Below are positions 23,971 through 36,025 of a DNA stretch of 64,000 bases, one piece after another. The notes under the pieces are model-generated. The model was given only the letters and a program-made list of their open reading frames with translations, was not told the origin of the DNA and did not search any database. The translations under genes were made by a program, and so were the position numbers. Source of the DNA: Asterella californica (taxonomy: Eukaryota; Streptophyta; Marchantiopsida; Marchantiales; Aytoniaceae); contig JAYKYS010000007.1 of NCBI GenBank assembly GCA_036924285.1, forward strand, positions 31,240,001-31,304,000, in the 5' to 3' direction. Position 1 is the first letter of the stretch. The number at the start of each line of letters is the position of its first letter.

Positions 23971-24345
23971 CGACTACATGCTTGACTTCTACTCCGACGC
24001 TTAAGTTTAGTAGTTCTAGAAGTTAGCTCATATTACTTCTAGTCCTTTATGTATATGTTTGACACCTTTGCATACGGTGTTCACACTATTTTGAGTCCTA
24101 GTAGGCTGATAGTATGCTAGTTATCTTGTTCAAGCATTTGTACGGTTGTGCAAGTGACTTCTTACTTGTCTATGATGTTCAATGTACATAACTTAGGGTT
24201 TCCATGCTGATAAGAGTTTGAGCTCATGGGTTGTACTTACATGTCGCCCATGCGCGCTTTCTAGCTGATTTAAGTTATTTTTCGGGGCTGCGTGTCATTT
24301 TAGTTAGTTTAAGTTTTACGCTGGCACTCTATGGGGCTTGACTTG
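23947..24345 (+). repeat. Inverted copy of the gypsy 3' internal region (copy 2)
   Basis: This is the reverse complement of 16097-16490 over about 395 bp. It ends at 24345 exactly where an LTR should start (GGGGCTTGAC), but no LTR follows. It therefore forms a long inverted repeat with copy 1, flanking 7.4 kb. Confidence 0.9.
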
Positions 24346-24543
24346 TCTTCACCATCAGTACGATAACGACCACCAACCATCACTGTCCTCCTCGCATTCA
24401 TCTGACAACAAATGTAAATCCATCCCTTCAGCTTGTCTGCAATACCGTGAGTCATCAGCTCTGTATACAAATATCGTCGAGAACCGACGACTTCACTATC
24501 TCGAAGATCTCGTATCCCAACCACTCACTGAACCAACACGGGT

Positions 24544-26100
24544 TTATTTCTCATAGTCGAAGCTCCTTGAGATCGAAGCCATCCTTCCAGTTGTCTCTTT
24601 GTAAGGAGCAATCACCTCAGCCTCATCAACACCACCGAGAGGACGCTTCTTGGTCTGCACCTCCGCTAAGAACTTCTTGATCACGTTCTTGCACTTGTGC
24701 CATAGGTCCTTCTGGCTCACGATGCCGTGTCGACGCAATATAACATCCACCGATGACTTGTCATCATGGACAACCTCGTCAGGAACAATACCGCGTGCTA
24801 CGAATCGTTGGATCCCGATCTCAAATGCCGCATCCTCGATCAACCATGAATTTCCTCTTGCCTCGACTCGAGTCATATTCACCATCTCGATGACACAACC
24901 GTCAAACGCATCAATGAATGCACAAGTGTCATTGTAGTCATTTCGGATGGAGTCGTAACGGAGATCGACATACACAACAAAGTTTTCTAAGACATACAAG
25001 TCAAATTCAAAAATACATATTTAAGACATTATGAGTAAGAATACTTATGCATATGATATCACAACATGATTAATAAACAAGTCACTTAGCTCATGTGAAC
25101 ACACTCATCTCTAGTGGGTGCATGGTTCAAGTCCGGAAAATGTCGTGCAAGTACTTCCGACTGCACCTCCTCTTTCTTGATCGTCCATCGGTCAAGTGTT
25201 GCTTGAATCCATCCAATCCTTCGTCTCCTCCCGCTCTGAAATCCATAAAAGTGCTTTCGTCCTATAAGCTGTAGGTCAACCTCTCGATAGATTGAATCCA
25301 ATTGTGTATATCCTAATCTCGCACATAGTGCAGAATGATACATACGACACACGACATCGAGGACCTCATAATACAACTCCATCTCCGTGAACAACTAGAC
25401 AAACTTGTGTTGACACTTACAACTGAATTTCAACTTCCAAGTCTGATGAAAAGCCTTGATTGATGGAGGTAACAAGAGCTTATCGCATCTTGGGTGAGGA
25501 CACTTCACCTTGAAGTCATGAAAGAATTCCCTCAATCGAGACAAAGATACAAATCCAACCTTCGGAAGATCCTCGACAAGTATGTGAACTTCTCTCATGT
25601 CTCTCTCATGTGGCTCACGATCATCCACTTCATTGGGGATATGAGAATCTACTATTGAATCTAATGGGATTTGAGAGTCCAACACGTCATCTGTCACCTA
25701 TAGATAAAATATGCCAATTCAAATAAGAAAATTATAATGCACATACATTCACAACTTTACAAGCATACTTCAGCTTGCTTGAAAGGGGTGGAAAGACGAT
25801 CATACCTGAACACCCAACGCATTCAAAACATCTAGATCGGCCACAAACTCATCATCATCCATCTCATGCACAAGTAGATCCAAATCACCCTCCTCTGGAA
25901 TTACATCTGGAATCTCGTTTCGAACCTCTGCCTCTCTGATCATTTGATCAATAATGACCCGAGCAGTCGCAAACATAAACTTAATAGCCGCAGCATGTCC
26001 TACACCAGGTCCCAAAAGTTGCATCAGTTGTACATACCACGGAAACAACGACTCTGGGACCCTAATCAATCCTCGAGGGACCTCCGGACATCCTCTAGGT
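24544..26100 (-). pseudogene. DDE-type transposase, N-terminal and catalytic part, probably multi-exon
   Basis: I infer an integrase-fold (RNase H-like) transposase. Segment 26069-25800 is acidic. Next, 25697-25395 carries a zinc-ribbon-like motif (VKCPHPRCDKLLL, then KFSCKCQHKF). Segment 25394-25086 is helical. Segment 24999-24544 carries VVYVDLRYDSIRNDYNDTCA (candidate first catalytic D), ARGNSWLIEDAAFE, VVHDDKSSVDVIL (candidate second D) and DLWHKCKNVIKKF. This block order resembles a large family of uncharacterised animal and algal transposases that read D-G-R-x-D-S ... D-x-H-x-S-V ... D-x-W-H-x-x-K-N. A TAG interrupts the frame at 25395. The stretch 25799-25700 reads as an intron with plausible GT-AG ends. 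The third acidic residue and C-terminus are missing here but appear inverted at 23690-23970. Confidence 0.55.
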
Positions 26101-26169
26101 CTATGCCTATCGCCCGATCATGGTGGATGTATCCTAGGAGGCATGAACGCCAAACTTGACAAGTAAAAT

Positions 26170-27204
26170 GGACCTATTCGTCCGGAGGTCCAGTACTCGT
26201 CAATTAGAGATCCAAAAAATCACCTCAAAAATATAAAAAGTATTGAAATAAAATTATAATAATCTAAACTAAATAAAAATTAAAAATATGACCACTCTTA
26301 TTTTCCAAATCAGAAGAGAAAAAATATGCTCACAAAAACAATCCTAACAAAAAAGATACAGCTACAATTATTTTAGAAGAGAACTAAAAATATAAAACAA
26401 AAGACAGAATGACTAAGACACTTAGACTGAAAAGTGAAAAAAAGAGGAAAAATCTATTTCTTGAATCCGAAATGCACAGCGAATAAAAACAGAGGAAGGC
26501 AAAAGGAGAGAGGGGAGGAGGAAAGGCGGGCGGGCGGGTGGAGGAAGACTCAGCGAGAAAAGAAAAAAACAGAGTTGAAACTCTGGGAGGGTGCGGGGAA
26601 AGGGAAAAAAGCTGGGGGGAAAGAGTGGAGAATGGCGGGAGAACTGCGGGGTAAGCTGCGGGGAAAGGGTGGGAAGCATATGAGGAATGGCAGAGGAAGC
26701 CGCGGGGAAAGAGACTCCGGCTCCAGGAAAAATATCCGGTACCGGGAACGAGACCGGAAAACAATTGTTCAGGACCGAAAACTGTAATCCGGTAAACCGG
26801 ATTATATTTTCCGGCACGCATATTCAGGACGTTGTTGTCCTCGCCTCCCGGCGTCGTACGCTCCGGCATTCATTTTTTCTCGATTTTTTGTTTTTCAGTT
26901 GCACATTGTTCTTATTTTGAATTCACCTCGTCACACTAACAAAATAACTTGATATAAGAACTTTTTGAAATTCAAAAAAAGAATATTTTTGAGATTCTGT
27001 CACAGATACCGAAATCTTATCTTTGTCTTATTGTCCATGTCAGACATCCATTTTGAGTCAAGATTGGTTCAGATCTTAGGTCTCAAAGAGATGAACGTTT
27101 TGAACCGTAGATGAAGATCACAGACTGACGAATGAATTCGTGACAAGTGTCTGCATTACTGGTGGTAAATCCACTTTCGTCTGATTTTCCAAAGTTGTGA
27201 CTAA
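26170..27204. other. Non-coding region with purine-rich tract and CCGG cluster
   Basis: The plus strand is strongly purine-rich from about 26430 to 26760. CCGG recurs many times between about 26715 and 26875, including a near-perfect palindrome (TAATCCGGT, two A, ACCGGATTA) at 26785-26804. The remainder is AT-rich. It lies upstream of the minus-strand DDE transposase and could be its promoter or a subterminal region of the transposon; that is inference. Confidence 0.5.
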
Positions 27205-27211
27205 AATGATT

Positions 27212-27233
27212 AGAGGTGGGTTAACCCACCTCT
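27212..27233. repeat. Perfect 22-bp palindrome
   Basis: Two 11-nt arms, AGAGGTGGGTT and AACCCACCTCT, meet without a spacer. It sits at the 3' end of the minus-strand LINE reading. Confidence 0.9.
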
Positions 27234-27234
27234 T

Positions 27235-30200
27235 AAATAGGGACCCAGGTGGTTTAAGGGAAGAATTAGTAGCTCTAAGGTAAAGTGTCTAAAGAACAAA
27301 GTGCAGAAAGAAAGAGAAAGTGGTACATATTGACGTCTCTCTTGGTAGACTCTAGCACAATCTCGAAAGAAGACGTCGAACTCCAAAACTGTCGATCCGT
27401 ATATCTCAAAGACTAAGAAGATGAAGCGATGTCTCATCTGTATATCACTATACTTGGTCACCTTCGCTGCTGCTGCGACGCCTACAACCCATCCTGACAG
27501 ATGACTGATCACATGTGCCGGCATTGAGTCCCATGTCAGATCCGTGACAATCACATCTGTCACTGAGATCTGATTCTCTCTCATCATGTACATGTCAGCT
27601 CTCACTGATCCTCCCGTCTGAAAGACATACCAACGCTCTCTCTACGTCATGTAACCACTCTCCCGTGCTAAGATAAACATGACGTCTTTGATGTCATCGT
27701 GGGTAGCTATCCGCTGTCCACCGTGAGGACATCGAGCAAGATGTCAAACGAGACACCGCAGTCGCAGATGGACAGTGCCGAAGCAACAGGTTGGATCAAG
27801 CCTAGGCAGAACCTCATCGTTGTGGAAAAAATAGTCGGTGCGAGTCGGAATCCTCTAATGCAAGATCGAGTTATGAACCAAGAGCTTGCGTCCTTGTACG
27901 AACAAGAGCGGAGTCGAGCTCTAGTATCCCGTGAGATGAAAGGATCCACTAAGAACGCATGGAGAATCTGTTGGAAGTGATGTTCCGTCAGAGAGGACTG
28001 TAGTTCACGAGATCCATCGGTACCTAAGGTATGAAAATGAAGATGTGTCAAACTATCTCTTGTCTCAAGAAGACACATTGTGGATAAGAACCTTCCTCCA
28101 TCTCTGTCACATAGCTCTCCAGAATATGTCTATCTCGCACGAGAAAACTTCAACAAAGCCAAGGTGCTGAGAGGGCTCAACTACCCAAAAAGGTTACCGT
28201 AGCAATGGATAATAAGCTCACCTCACCACATGATATCAACAAAGATGTATGCCTACGTGCGAGAGATCTTGCCACACAGTCAAAGATTCCCGGTTCTACG
28301 ATGTCATGATCCTCTTATAAAACTGTCTAAGGCGCAAGATGAAGATAAGAGATGGAGGTACTGTGCAGAATAAGTAACCAAGACGACGTGCACTGGAAGA
28401 AGAAAAGATACCAAAGGCAACATGTGGGTCCTCTAAGCACTTGCTCTTTTTAAGGGCAAGTGCTTCGATAGGAAATAGGAAATGCTAAGATTCGAACTTA
28501 GATTGGTTAAGGATTTGTGTAAGGAGATCCTTGATATGTAAAAAGTCCTCCACCAGGGCAACATCTAAGAATCGAGAGACAAAGTATCCATCGGTACTCC
28601 GAGGATGCGTAAACCATCTCTAGGTGTAACAAAGCCCTTCAAGAGCTACCTATGAGAGATCAAGCCTTGCACTTTGACACCTTCACTCTCAACTCTACCA
28701 AGTGATCAAAAATAGACTTGGTCTGCCGGACCTACGATATGTGTATCATCAGCTAGAGATGGAAAAACACAACCTGTAGCAGCCAAGGCGGTGGTCAAGA
28801 GAACTCTATAGTGAGCTAAAGCGAAAAGGAGTTCATCCAAAGGGTCCTCTTGACGAGTACATGTAGCGGACTGATGACTATAACCTCTCTATCTGTAGGA
28901 TCGTGCTGGTAATAAAGAGAGAAGGAATAACCATAGAATGATCGCACGAAAAGAACAAGAGTGTTAGAGATCCACCGCCATCCATGAGATCCCTAAAGAT
29001 GTAAGTGCGAGAAATGCTATTAAAAGCGTTTTTCACGTTGTCGTGATGTGAATCATTTTACATTGTAAATAATTCACCTCTCTGTCAAGCGTTAGTCTCT
29101 CTGAGTGAAATTAGGACCTCAGAGAAGTCGACACTGGAGGATGTTATATATTTTGAGTCTTAGTATGTTGATTACCATATAGATGGAGTTAAGCTCATGG
29201 GTTGTAATTACATGTCGCCCATGCATGCTTCCTAGCACGGTTAGGTTATTTTTCGGGATTACGTGTCATTTTACATGTCTTCGCATGTAGTTTAGGGTCT
29301 ATGCTGACACTTTAGGGGCTTGACGTGGTAGCCTATGTGCAAAATCAAGTCACCACGTGGTTTGGGACACAAAAGGATAGGGGAGTGAAGCTATGAACTC
29401 CCATTGGTCCAATTTTGTCTTTGTGTACTGCTAAACTTAATAGTAGGGGTCTTAAGAGGAGTTCGAGAATTTGGAGAGGGGAACTTCGAAATCTGAGAGC
29501 ACATGGGAGACAGGGTTCGTCGTGCCAAGCACTGCCAGTGAAATTTTTGATCTATTTGGAGCAATAAAGGAGTTATGGCTGATTGAAGTTCGATTTGTGC
29601 CAGAATTGCAGCACTTTTGTTGATTTTGGGGTTTTCAGTGTCAATCGTAGTAGATTTGAGAAAATCGCTTCAAACCTTCGTGGTCACGTTCACTGTCAGT
29701 AGGGCTACGACTGTCCTCAAATTTTCATGTCGATTGAGTGACTGAGTAATTCGAGGCGACCGCTGAAGCAGAGGGGGTCCGAAAAGCTCTCAATCTGGAA
29801 CAACAACTTTGGAGAGCGAGATCAGGAGTTTTGTGTACAATCAGGAGGCCCAACTTCACAGGAGTGTTCAGCAAGCTGTGTACTGCAAATCCTGTAAGAA
29901 TCTTTGAAAGTGATCGAGCCAATTCTCTGTTCTAGGTCGAAATAGCTGTCTGGGTACCAAAAATTGCCGTAATTTCTCTGCTCAGAACATTTCTGCCCAT
30001 ATCTCGACACTCTGATCTGATCTAAAGCTGAAACTGCGTATGTATGGTCAGTAGGGCCTCATTTACATGTAGGAGGAGTTCTGAAGTCTGAACCATCGTA
30101 TGTTTCTGATTCTAGACTGATAAAGTTCGTTGTCTGACCTTATTACTGCTAGTCTGACCTGATTTTCGCTTCCTGAACATACTGGAGGGTCCATTCGACC

Positions 30201-31600
30201 TGAAATGAGTGTTTATAGTGTTCCCCTTTTGATCTGAAGCCTACCTCTGTAGTAAGCAACCATAGACTGAAGCCCAACACTTCTCTGAGTAGATTGAACA
30301 TAGCCTTCAAGCTCATATCACAGCCAGAAGGTTCCGCCCTTCCCAAGAAAACTCTCAACTTGACAACGTCCACTTGTAAGACAACCCAATCGAGATGGAT
30401 GTCCAAGAAAGTCTTAATGCCGAAAGACACATACTCACAACCTCCATGCGTCGCAACTCCAAACTGTTGTGGACAAATGTGGTCCTGAAAAGTATCTCGA
30501 AGCTGAAAGACAATGGTATGACTAATAAGTAGTAAGAGAATCTTGTCTCGATGACTATCAGTCGAATCTCTCCATCATCATTGGTCATGATCAAAAGTCT
30601 AGCTACCTCCAATACTTGAGCTATAGATTGAGGAATATATCGCAGACAGACCTCTATAAGATAGACGTAGAGCTGTACACAAGGCCTGGGCAAACAAGGA
30701 TCTATCGAGACATAATGACTTCTCATACTGATAGTCCTGAACCTCATGTGACGAGGGATCACTCGGTGAGAGATCATCTAGTAAGATGAAGAAAACGCAA
30801 TGAAGTGATCGTCTCTTCAGTAAGACATGCCATTGACAAAAGATGCAATGCTCTAGCAGCTCTACTATACTCTCCAACTTGACCTAACATCCTACAACGT
30901 CATATGTGGACAAAAGATGAAACATCACGTATAGAGCCAGACTCACTCTTATCTCGTATCGCACATATTGATTCCTTCTATAAGACTCACATGCACGAAA
31001 TCTCTAAAAACGAACCGTCACCTCCCTATGTCTCTCTTTGTCACCTAGAGTTATAACGGAGGCATCAACGAAGAAGAAAGAGGAACAATAATCACGTCAT
31101 CTCGTCCTTGATGTTCGATACCAACATGTCGAGAGATAGACGGAATGCTTGCCTCACCTCGTCATGAAGAGCACGAGGTAACTGATGGAACAAACGCGGA
31201 TAAAGAAATCGTCTCGAACAATCTCAGAATAGTATCAGAGTGGACTCTCAACCACTCCCACGACTCAGAAATAACTTCATGAATAAAGGCTAACGGTGTC
31301 ATCATGATTACACGTGTAGACCTCCGCTCTCGGCTAACCTGGACATCCAATGTGGTCTTATCATAGCTCTTGTGCATTTTTCCCACATGAGATTTTACCC
31401 CTTGAGAGATAAATAATTGATTGCACATCGGACATGGTACGTCTCGAATCAATCTCGATCTCATGAGACAGAGAGTAGTCATAGCTAGAAAATGCACCCA
31501 ACCAAACGATACTTGTAGTAAGAACATCTTATTAAAAGAACCCACTAAAAAGAAGAACCCTGATATATAGAGATGAAAACACATTAAATGTAGCTAGAAG
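27235..31600 (-). mobile_element. LINE with C2H2 finger, RT, CCHC and restriction-like endonuclease (copy 1)
   Basis: This is a non-LTR retrotransposon relic. From high to low coordinate: an N-terminal C2H2 finger near 31440 (PCPMCNQLFISQGVKSHVGK, then MH). RT follows, with PQSIAQVLEVARLLIM then DDGEIRLIV near 30580, and motif A HLDWVVLQVDVV near 30385. An insertion of gypsy LTR sequence (about 29156-30300) splits the RT. Beyond it lies motif C, ADDTHIVGPADQV, near 28750. The RT C-terminus and CCHC-type motif begin near 27880 (FRLAPTIFSTTMRF, then SICDCG). A restriction-like endonuclease segment ends the element (VRADMYM, then VTDVIVTD, then AKVTKYS) near 27590-27450. This architecture is that of R2-type LINEs, not the apurinic-endonuclease L1 type common in plants. 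Many stops make it inactive. Confidence 0.82.
29156..30300 (+). mobile_element. Diverged gypsy 3' end (internal tail plus LTR), nested in the LINE
   Basis: Positions 29156-29330 match part of the inverted 16097-16300 region. Positions 29331-30300 match the gypsy LTR in reverse complement, starting TGGTAGCC. Similarity is clearly lower than between the two intact LTRs, so this is an older insertion. It falls between RT motif A and motif C of the surrounding LINE and separates them cleanly. Confidence 0.85.
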
Positions 31601-34600
31601 TCCTTCAAAAGTCTCTCAAAAACTCTAAACAGAAGACTCTGTAACCCTAAAACTCCAAAAAATCCAAAAGTATTTAATACTCACTAATTTCTTCACACAA
31701 TGTATCAATTCTAGAACAAAAAGAAACAGAAGACGAAAATAAATATGAAAAAAAACTTCATTAACCCAACCCAACACACTTTACTTTCTCAAAACACACT
31801 CTCTGCTCTCTCTCTCCTCTCCCTCCCGCACTCCGTCTTTGCTCCACTCTCTCCGCATCCTCCCGAAGTACCATCAACCCAACCAGTCATGGGTGACGAT
31901 CAAGCAGGTGTGTGATCAAGCAAGTCAGGTGTGTGATCAAGCAAACAAACATCTATTCCTTGGAGCGCCGGATGTAGAAACTATAATTACTCTCATACAT
32001 GGCTGCTTGATCTATTTCAGGTACCAGTAGAGAACTCTGATGCGGATCGGTGGAAAGGTAGTATCAAATCTCATATTTTAGCAGATTTGACGTGTGAGAA
32101 TTAATCTCTTATATTAAATGCACTACAATGCTGCATACACTGTCTAGAACTTCATTGTGGTGGTTGTGAATAAAACTGAATCAAAGTAGGAAACCCGACT
32201 TAATATGCATGAAAACTAAAAAAAAAACAGAAAATATGCATGCAACTTGAGGGTCCAAGCAAAAAAGAAGGCAAGGACAAGCGACTGATGCGAGTGCAAA
32301 TTGAGTTAATATGTTATTAGTTACAAGTCTATGGTTGAGTACATGAGTGCATAACAAAACGTATTTAAGTTATCTTTGTAAGAATACACCGAGAGGATCA
32401 TGTCTCCTAGAAAACAAGTAGCTCCTCTTGCAATAGAATTGAGGAACTATGAGTTAACGATTTTCTTGATTTATTTATTTCTTTTCACTTTTCTGATTTT
32501 CACAACTACTATGTTCGTTCTCCTTATTTCTTTTCATTTGTTGGTTTTCATCATGATTCCATCCGTCCGTTTCGCTACACGACTAGAAATTTTGATTCTC
32601 ACAATCAATGTAAAGTAATATACGTCGATATTATCATCAAAAATTCAATTTGTCATATCTCGATCCTCTTAAATTTCAAACCAACTAAAAGTTTTTGATC
32701 ATCACTAGCTCACTTAGATTTCTCGAACATTACATTGATCTTTCTCAAATCATCTTTGCAACAATCTTTGTCTGATTGATCAAGTCTTAACTAAAATCAC
32801 ATAATCTAACTCTAATTGATCATCTCTCGTTCATCTCAACTCAAATCAAGCTATATGTGAGTCTTCAACTACCAAATCGATAAGAGTTTATCAACCTCGT
32901 CTCAATCCTCTCATATCTACTCAACCGTATTTTCTATTATTGTTTGAACACTATATCTCAAACATTGGACTCTCCAACATCAGTCCTTCATAACTTTGTC
33001 TTTCTGATCTCAAATCGAACAACTATTTAATTCTTGCATAAGTCTCCCACAAGAGCTTTCCAAATCTATCTTATAAGGCTCAAGGTCACATCAATAACAA
33101 TCGTTAGAGTGTTTCCAACTCATGAGTAGGTTTTTTATCTATAAGTGGAAATCAGATATTTAAGTTCTTGCTTCTAGAGAACTACTCAGTCATCTTTGGT
33201 CATTATAATCATTTGGAACATAACTAAGTTATTTCTCACTAAAAACACTAGTGCTATATATACGAGTCATGACAAAGAAGTAGTTTTGCTGATGTAACTT
33301 ATCAAACTACTTAACTACATAAAACACTTATTTTAGTTCTATACATAGTGGACTAAGATAAGAGAACGTCTACAAGTATATTCAAGTGAACTTGATGAGG
33401 TATACTAACACGTGTTAGCATCTAAAGCGTAGTAATAGGAAAGCGGTTGATTTTTTAGAGTGGAACACACATGTATGTCGAAGATGTAAAAAATACCATC
33501 ATAATCACATATTTATCATGTCTTCACATGGTTGGCACAAATTGTTGGAGATTGAGATTCCATCAAACATTGTGGATTGAAGATTGACATTTCATCAAAC
33601 ATTGCTGTATATGATAAACCTATGTACAACATGACACGAAGAATACATGAGAGATTTCCAAGAAATCCTTATCGAATAAAAATTGCACTAATTCTTAACA
33701 AAGACTAAGGTATGGATAAATTTACACATGTTTATATCTTCAAGTTATATGTAATAAATCCTATCATATGACGTACAAATCCATAATGAACATCTAAATC
33801 ATATCGACATTGGATACAATAAAATAAATTGTTGATTAAAGACAAGGACTAGAGGATAAGATTAGAGAATTTTTAACCATATGTACAAAATACTTGTTGG
33901 ATATGAGTGGACTAGAGTATACTATAGGAGAAACGAAGATGACAAAAGAATAGAGAAAGTCACTTTTCATTATGAAGTTATGTGATCAAAGAACCAAAAA
34001 GAAAGATATTTATGTCTTATAGAAAATAATACAAAATAATACATAAGGTTGCACTCAAGTTGCACTACAAGTAAATACACGCATACGCACACCAACACGT
34101 AAGATGAGAATGATATCGCACTTGAAACATGGACAGAAGAAATGTAGATGAAAATAGACAGTGTAAGACAAGAATGAACCGCATATGATTCGTGAGTGTG
34201 CTTAGCTGAGCAACAAGTAAGAAAAGTAAGTACTAGAAAAAAAGAAAGACTTCGATGAAAATGATAATATGAAAATTGCACTAGGAATCAGACTTGTCAT
34301 ACATTTGTTTACGATCTTTAAAAAAAATGGTGAGCAAATGCATCGTATTCAAGAGGCAAAATGGAGAAAAAAAACAACAAGAGTGATGCACAAGTGCAAA
34401 CAAACATCAAAAGTAGGAAAAGAAAGACTAAGCAATGAAACAAAATGATCATCAACTCTAATCCCTTGAACAATTATCTCAAGGTCACTACAGTAGAAAA
34501 ATAGCTCATGATCTTGTCGTGATTGACACCTTGTTGAACATGTAAATCCACCCCCAACCAAACTTGATCCATCCACCTCACACTTCTCTCTATATGTTAG

Positions 34601-34632
34601 CATCTCGTACGTTTCATCCTCTCACCACCAAG
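31601..34632. other. AT-rich region, no gene recognised
   Basis: A C/T-rich run at about 31795-31870 is followed by a short tandem duplication (CAGGTGTGTGATCAAGCAA) near 31900-31945. From about 32000 on the sequence is AT-rich with dense stops in all frames and no recognisable protein motif. Confidence 0.45.
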
Positions 34633-35190
34633 TTTGACTGAAATATAATGATATTTATGACCTAGAAAACTCTAGTTTCTTATACAAGCGGAAGAGAAGA
34701 GGACTCTCAAATATGCTATTATAATATTAGTGGACACTTGTCAGCCTCTCAAAATGACAACAAGATCTACAATCATGCCAAAAGTTTTTTCTTTGCTACC
34801 ATATGGAGCTAACATGCAGACTTATATAATAGACGTTAATGGTTTCGAACCAAATTCAAATCATCTAATCGATTTGATTTCAAAATTATTAAATTTGAAA
34901 TGTTTGATTAAAATAGTTCAAATAAAATGTTTTTATTTCTAATTTCCTTGTAGTCTCCTTCTTACATATCGGAGGATCATCTTGATATCGAAGAGGAGAT
35001 AAATAAAGACTTTAATTTATTTCTTAAGATAATATTGGTTATATATTAAAATTGACATATAACATTCTACGTTTGTGTACTTCATACGACTAGTAGATGA
35101 AAGATATTACCAAAATCTCTTTTATTGTTCAACTCGCGTTCGGTTTTGAGACGAATGGTTACAAGCTTCCCCGGACTTATCCTCCATTGT
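34633..35190 (+). repeat. Long direct repeat, copy A (about 560 bp)
   Basis: This is almost identical to 36026-36650, except that copy B carries about 66 extra bases near 36101-36167. Both copies keep a short open frame (MTTRSTIMPKVFSLLPYGAN at its start) that I do not recognise. Similarity ends near 35190, after CCTCCATTGTTCATT. Confidence 0.93.
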
Positions 35191-36025
35191 TCATTCCTCC
35201 AATGTACAAACAAAAGATAACTTCATTTGATCTAACAAATATTGTGATCATACTACTTGGCATCAAGATAACGTATGTTACACTAATAGTCAAATCTGAT
35301 AAACTCCTCGAGCCTTAGGTGTCTGAAATCACCCAATCCTCTCTTCATGAACATATTATCCTTGGAGAAAATTCTCTATGATATCTTGGTCTTACTCCTT
35401 GTCTATTCTACAAGTCAAATGTTTGGCAAACATGTTAACTTTATTTTCCGATCATCGATTAACTTGCAATCTCACTCTTGCTCCTCCAGTTTATGTTACA
35501 TTGGCCGAGCATTGACCTCAGTATCTATAGCACGAGAAGAAAACAATGGACCAGAACCCTCTTGAATTTATGAAGTTTATAGAGAAAAACATCTAACAAT
35601 TCTCCGCTTGTCATTGTCTATGCACATGTTGACATGCAAGCATAATTTCGACGAACATAGATGACCGATTAAGTAGATAGTACATGTGAGGTGTTGACTT
35701 ACTAAGTGACTGTATACTCTAAATGAAACTGATATGCGAGTGACTATTATGATTGCAACTTCAGTTGTGCAGAGCAACATTATATAGATTGTACTTATAC
35801 ATTCAAATACACCAAAAATGTTCCAAACTACTCTACCCTATCAATCTCAAACTAGAATCAATGATCAATGCAATGCACCTAAGACATAGTGAGGTAACAG
35901 AAAATATGATGATGTACCAACGATATCAGCAAATAACCACAACAATAACATCATAAAATAATCACCAACAACCACAACACATGCAACAAAGGGTTAGTAT
36001 AAGAAAAAACAATACTTCAAACTTT
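35191..36025. other. Spacer between the two long direct repeats
   Basis: Sequence is AT-rich. No gene or repeat was recognised. Confidence 0.4.

Noticed and set aside
26384..26869. 161-codon minus-strand frame rich in S, F and P
   Set aside because: It is the complement of a purine-rich tract; the composition alone explains the absence of stops.
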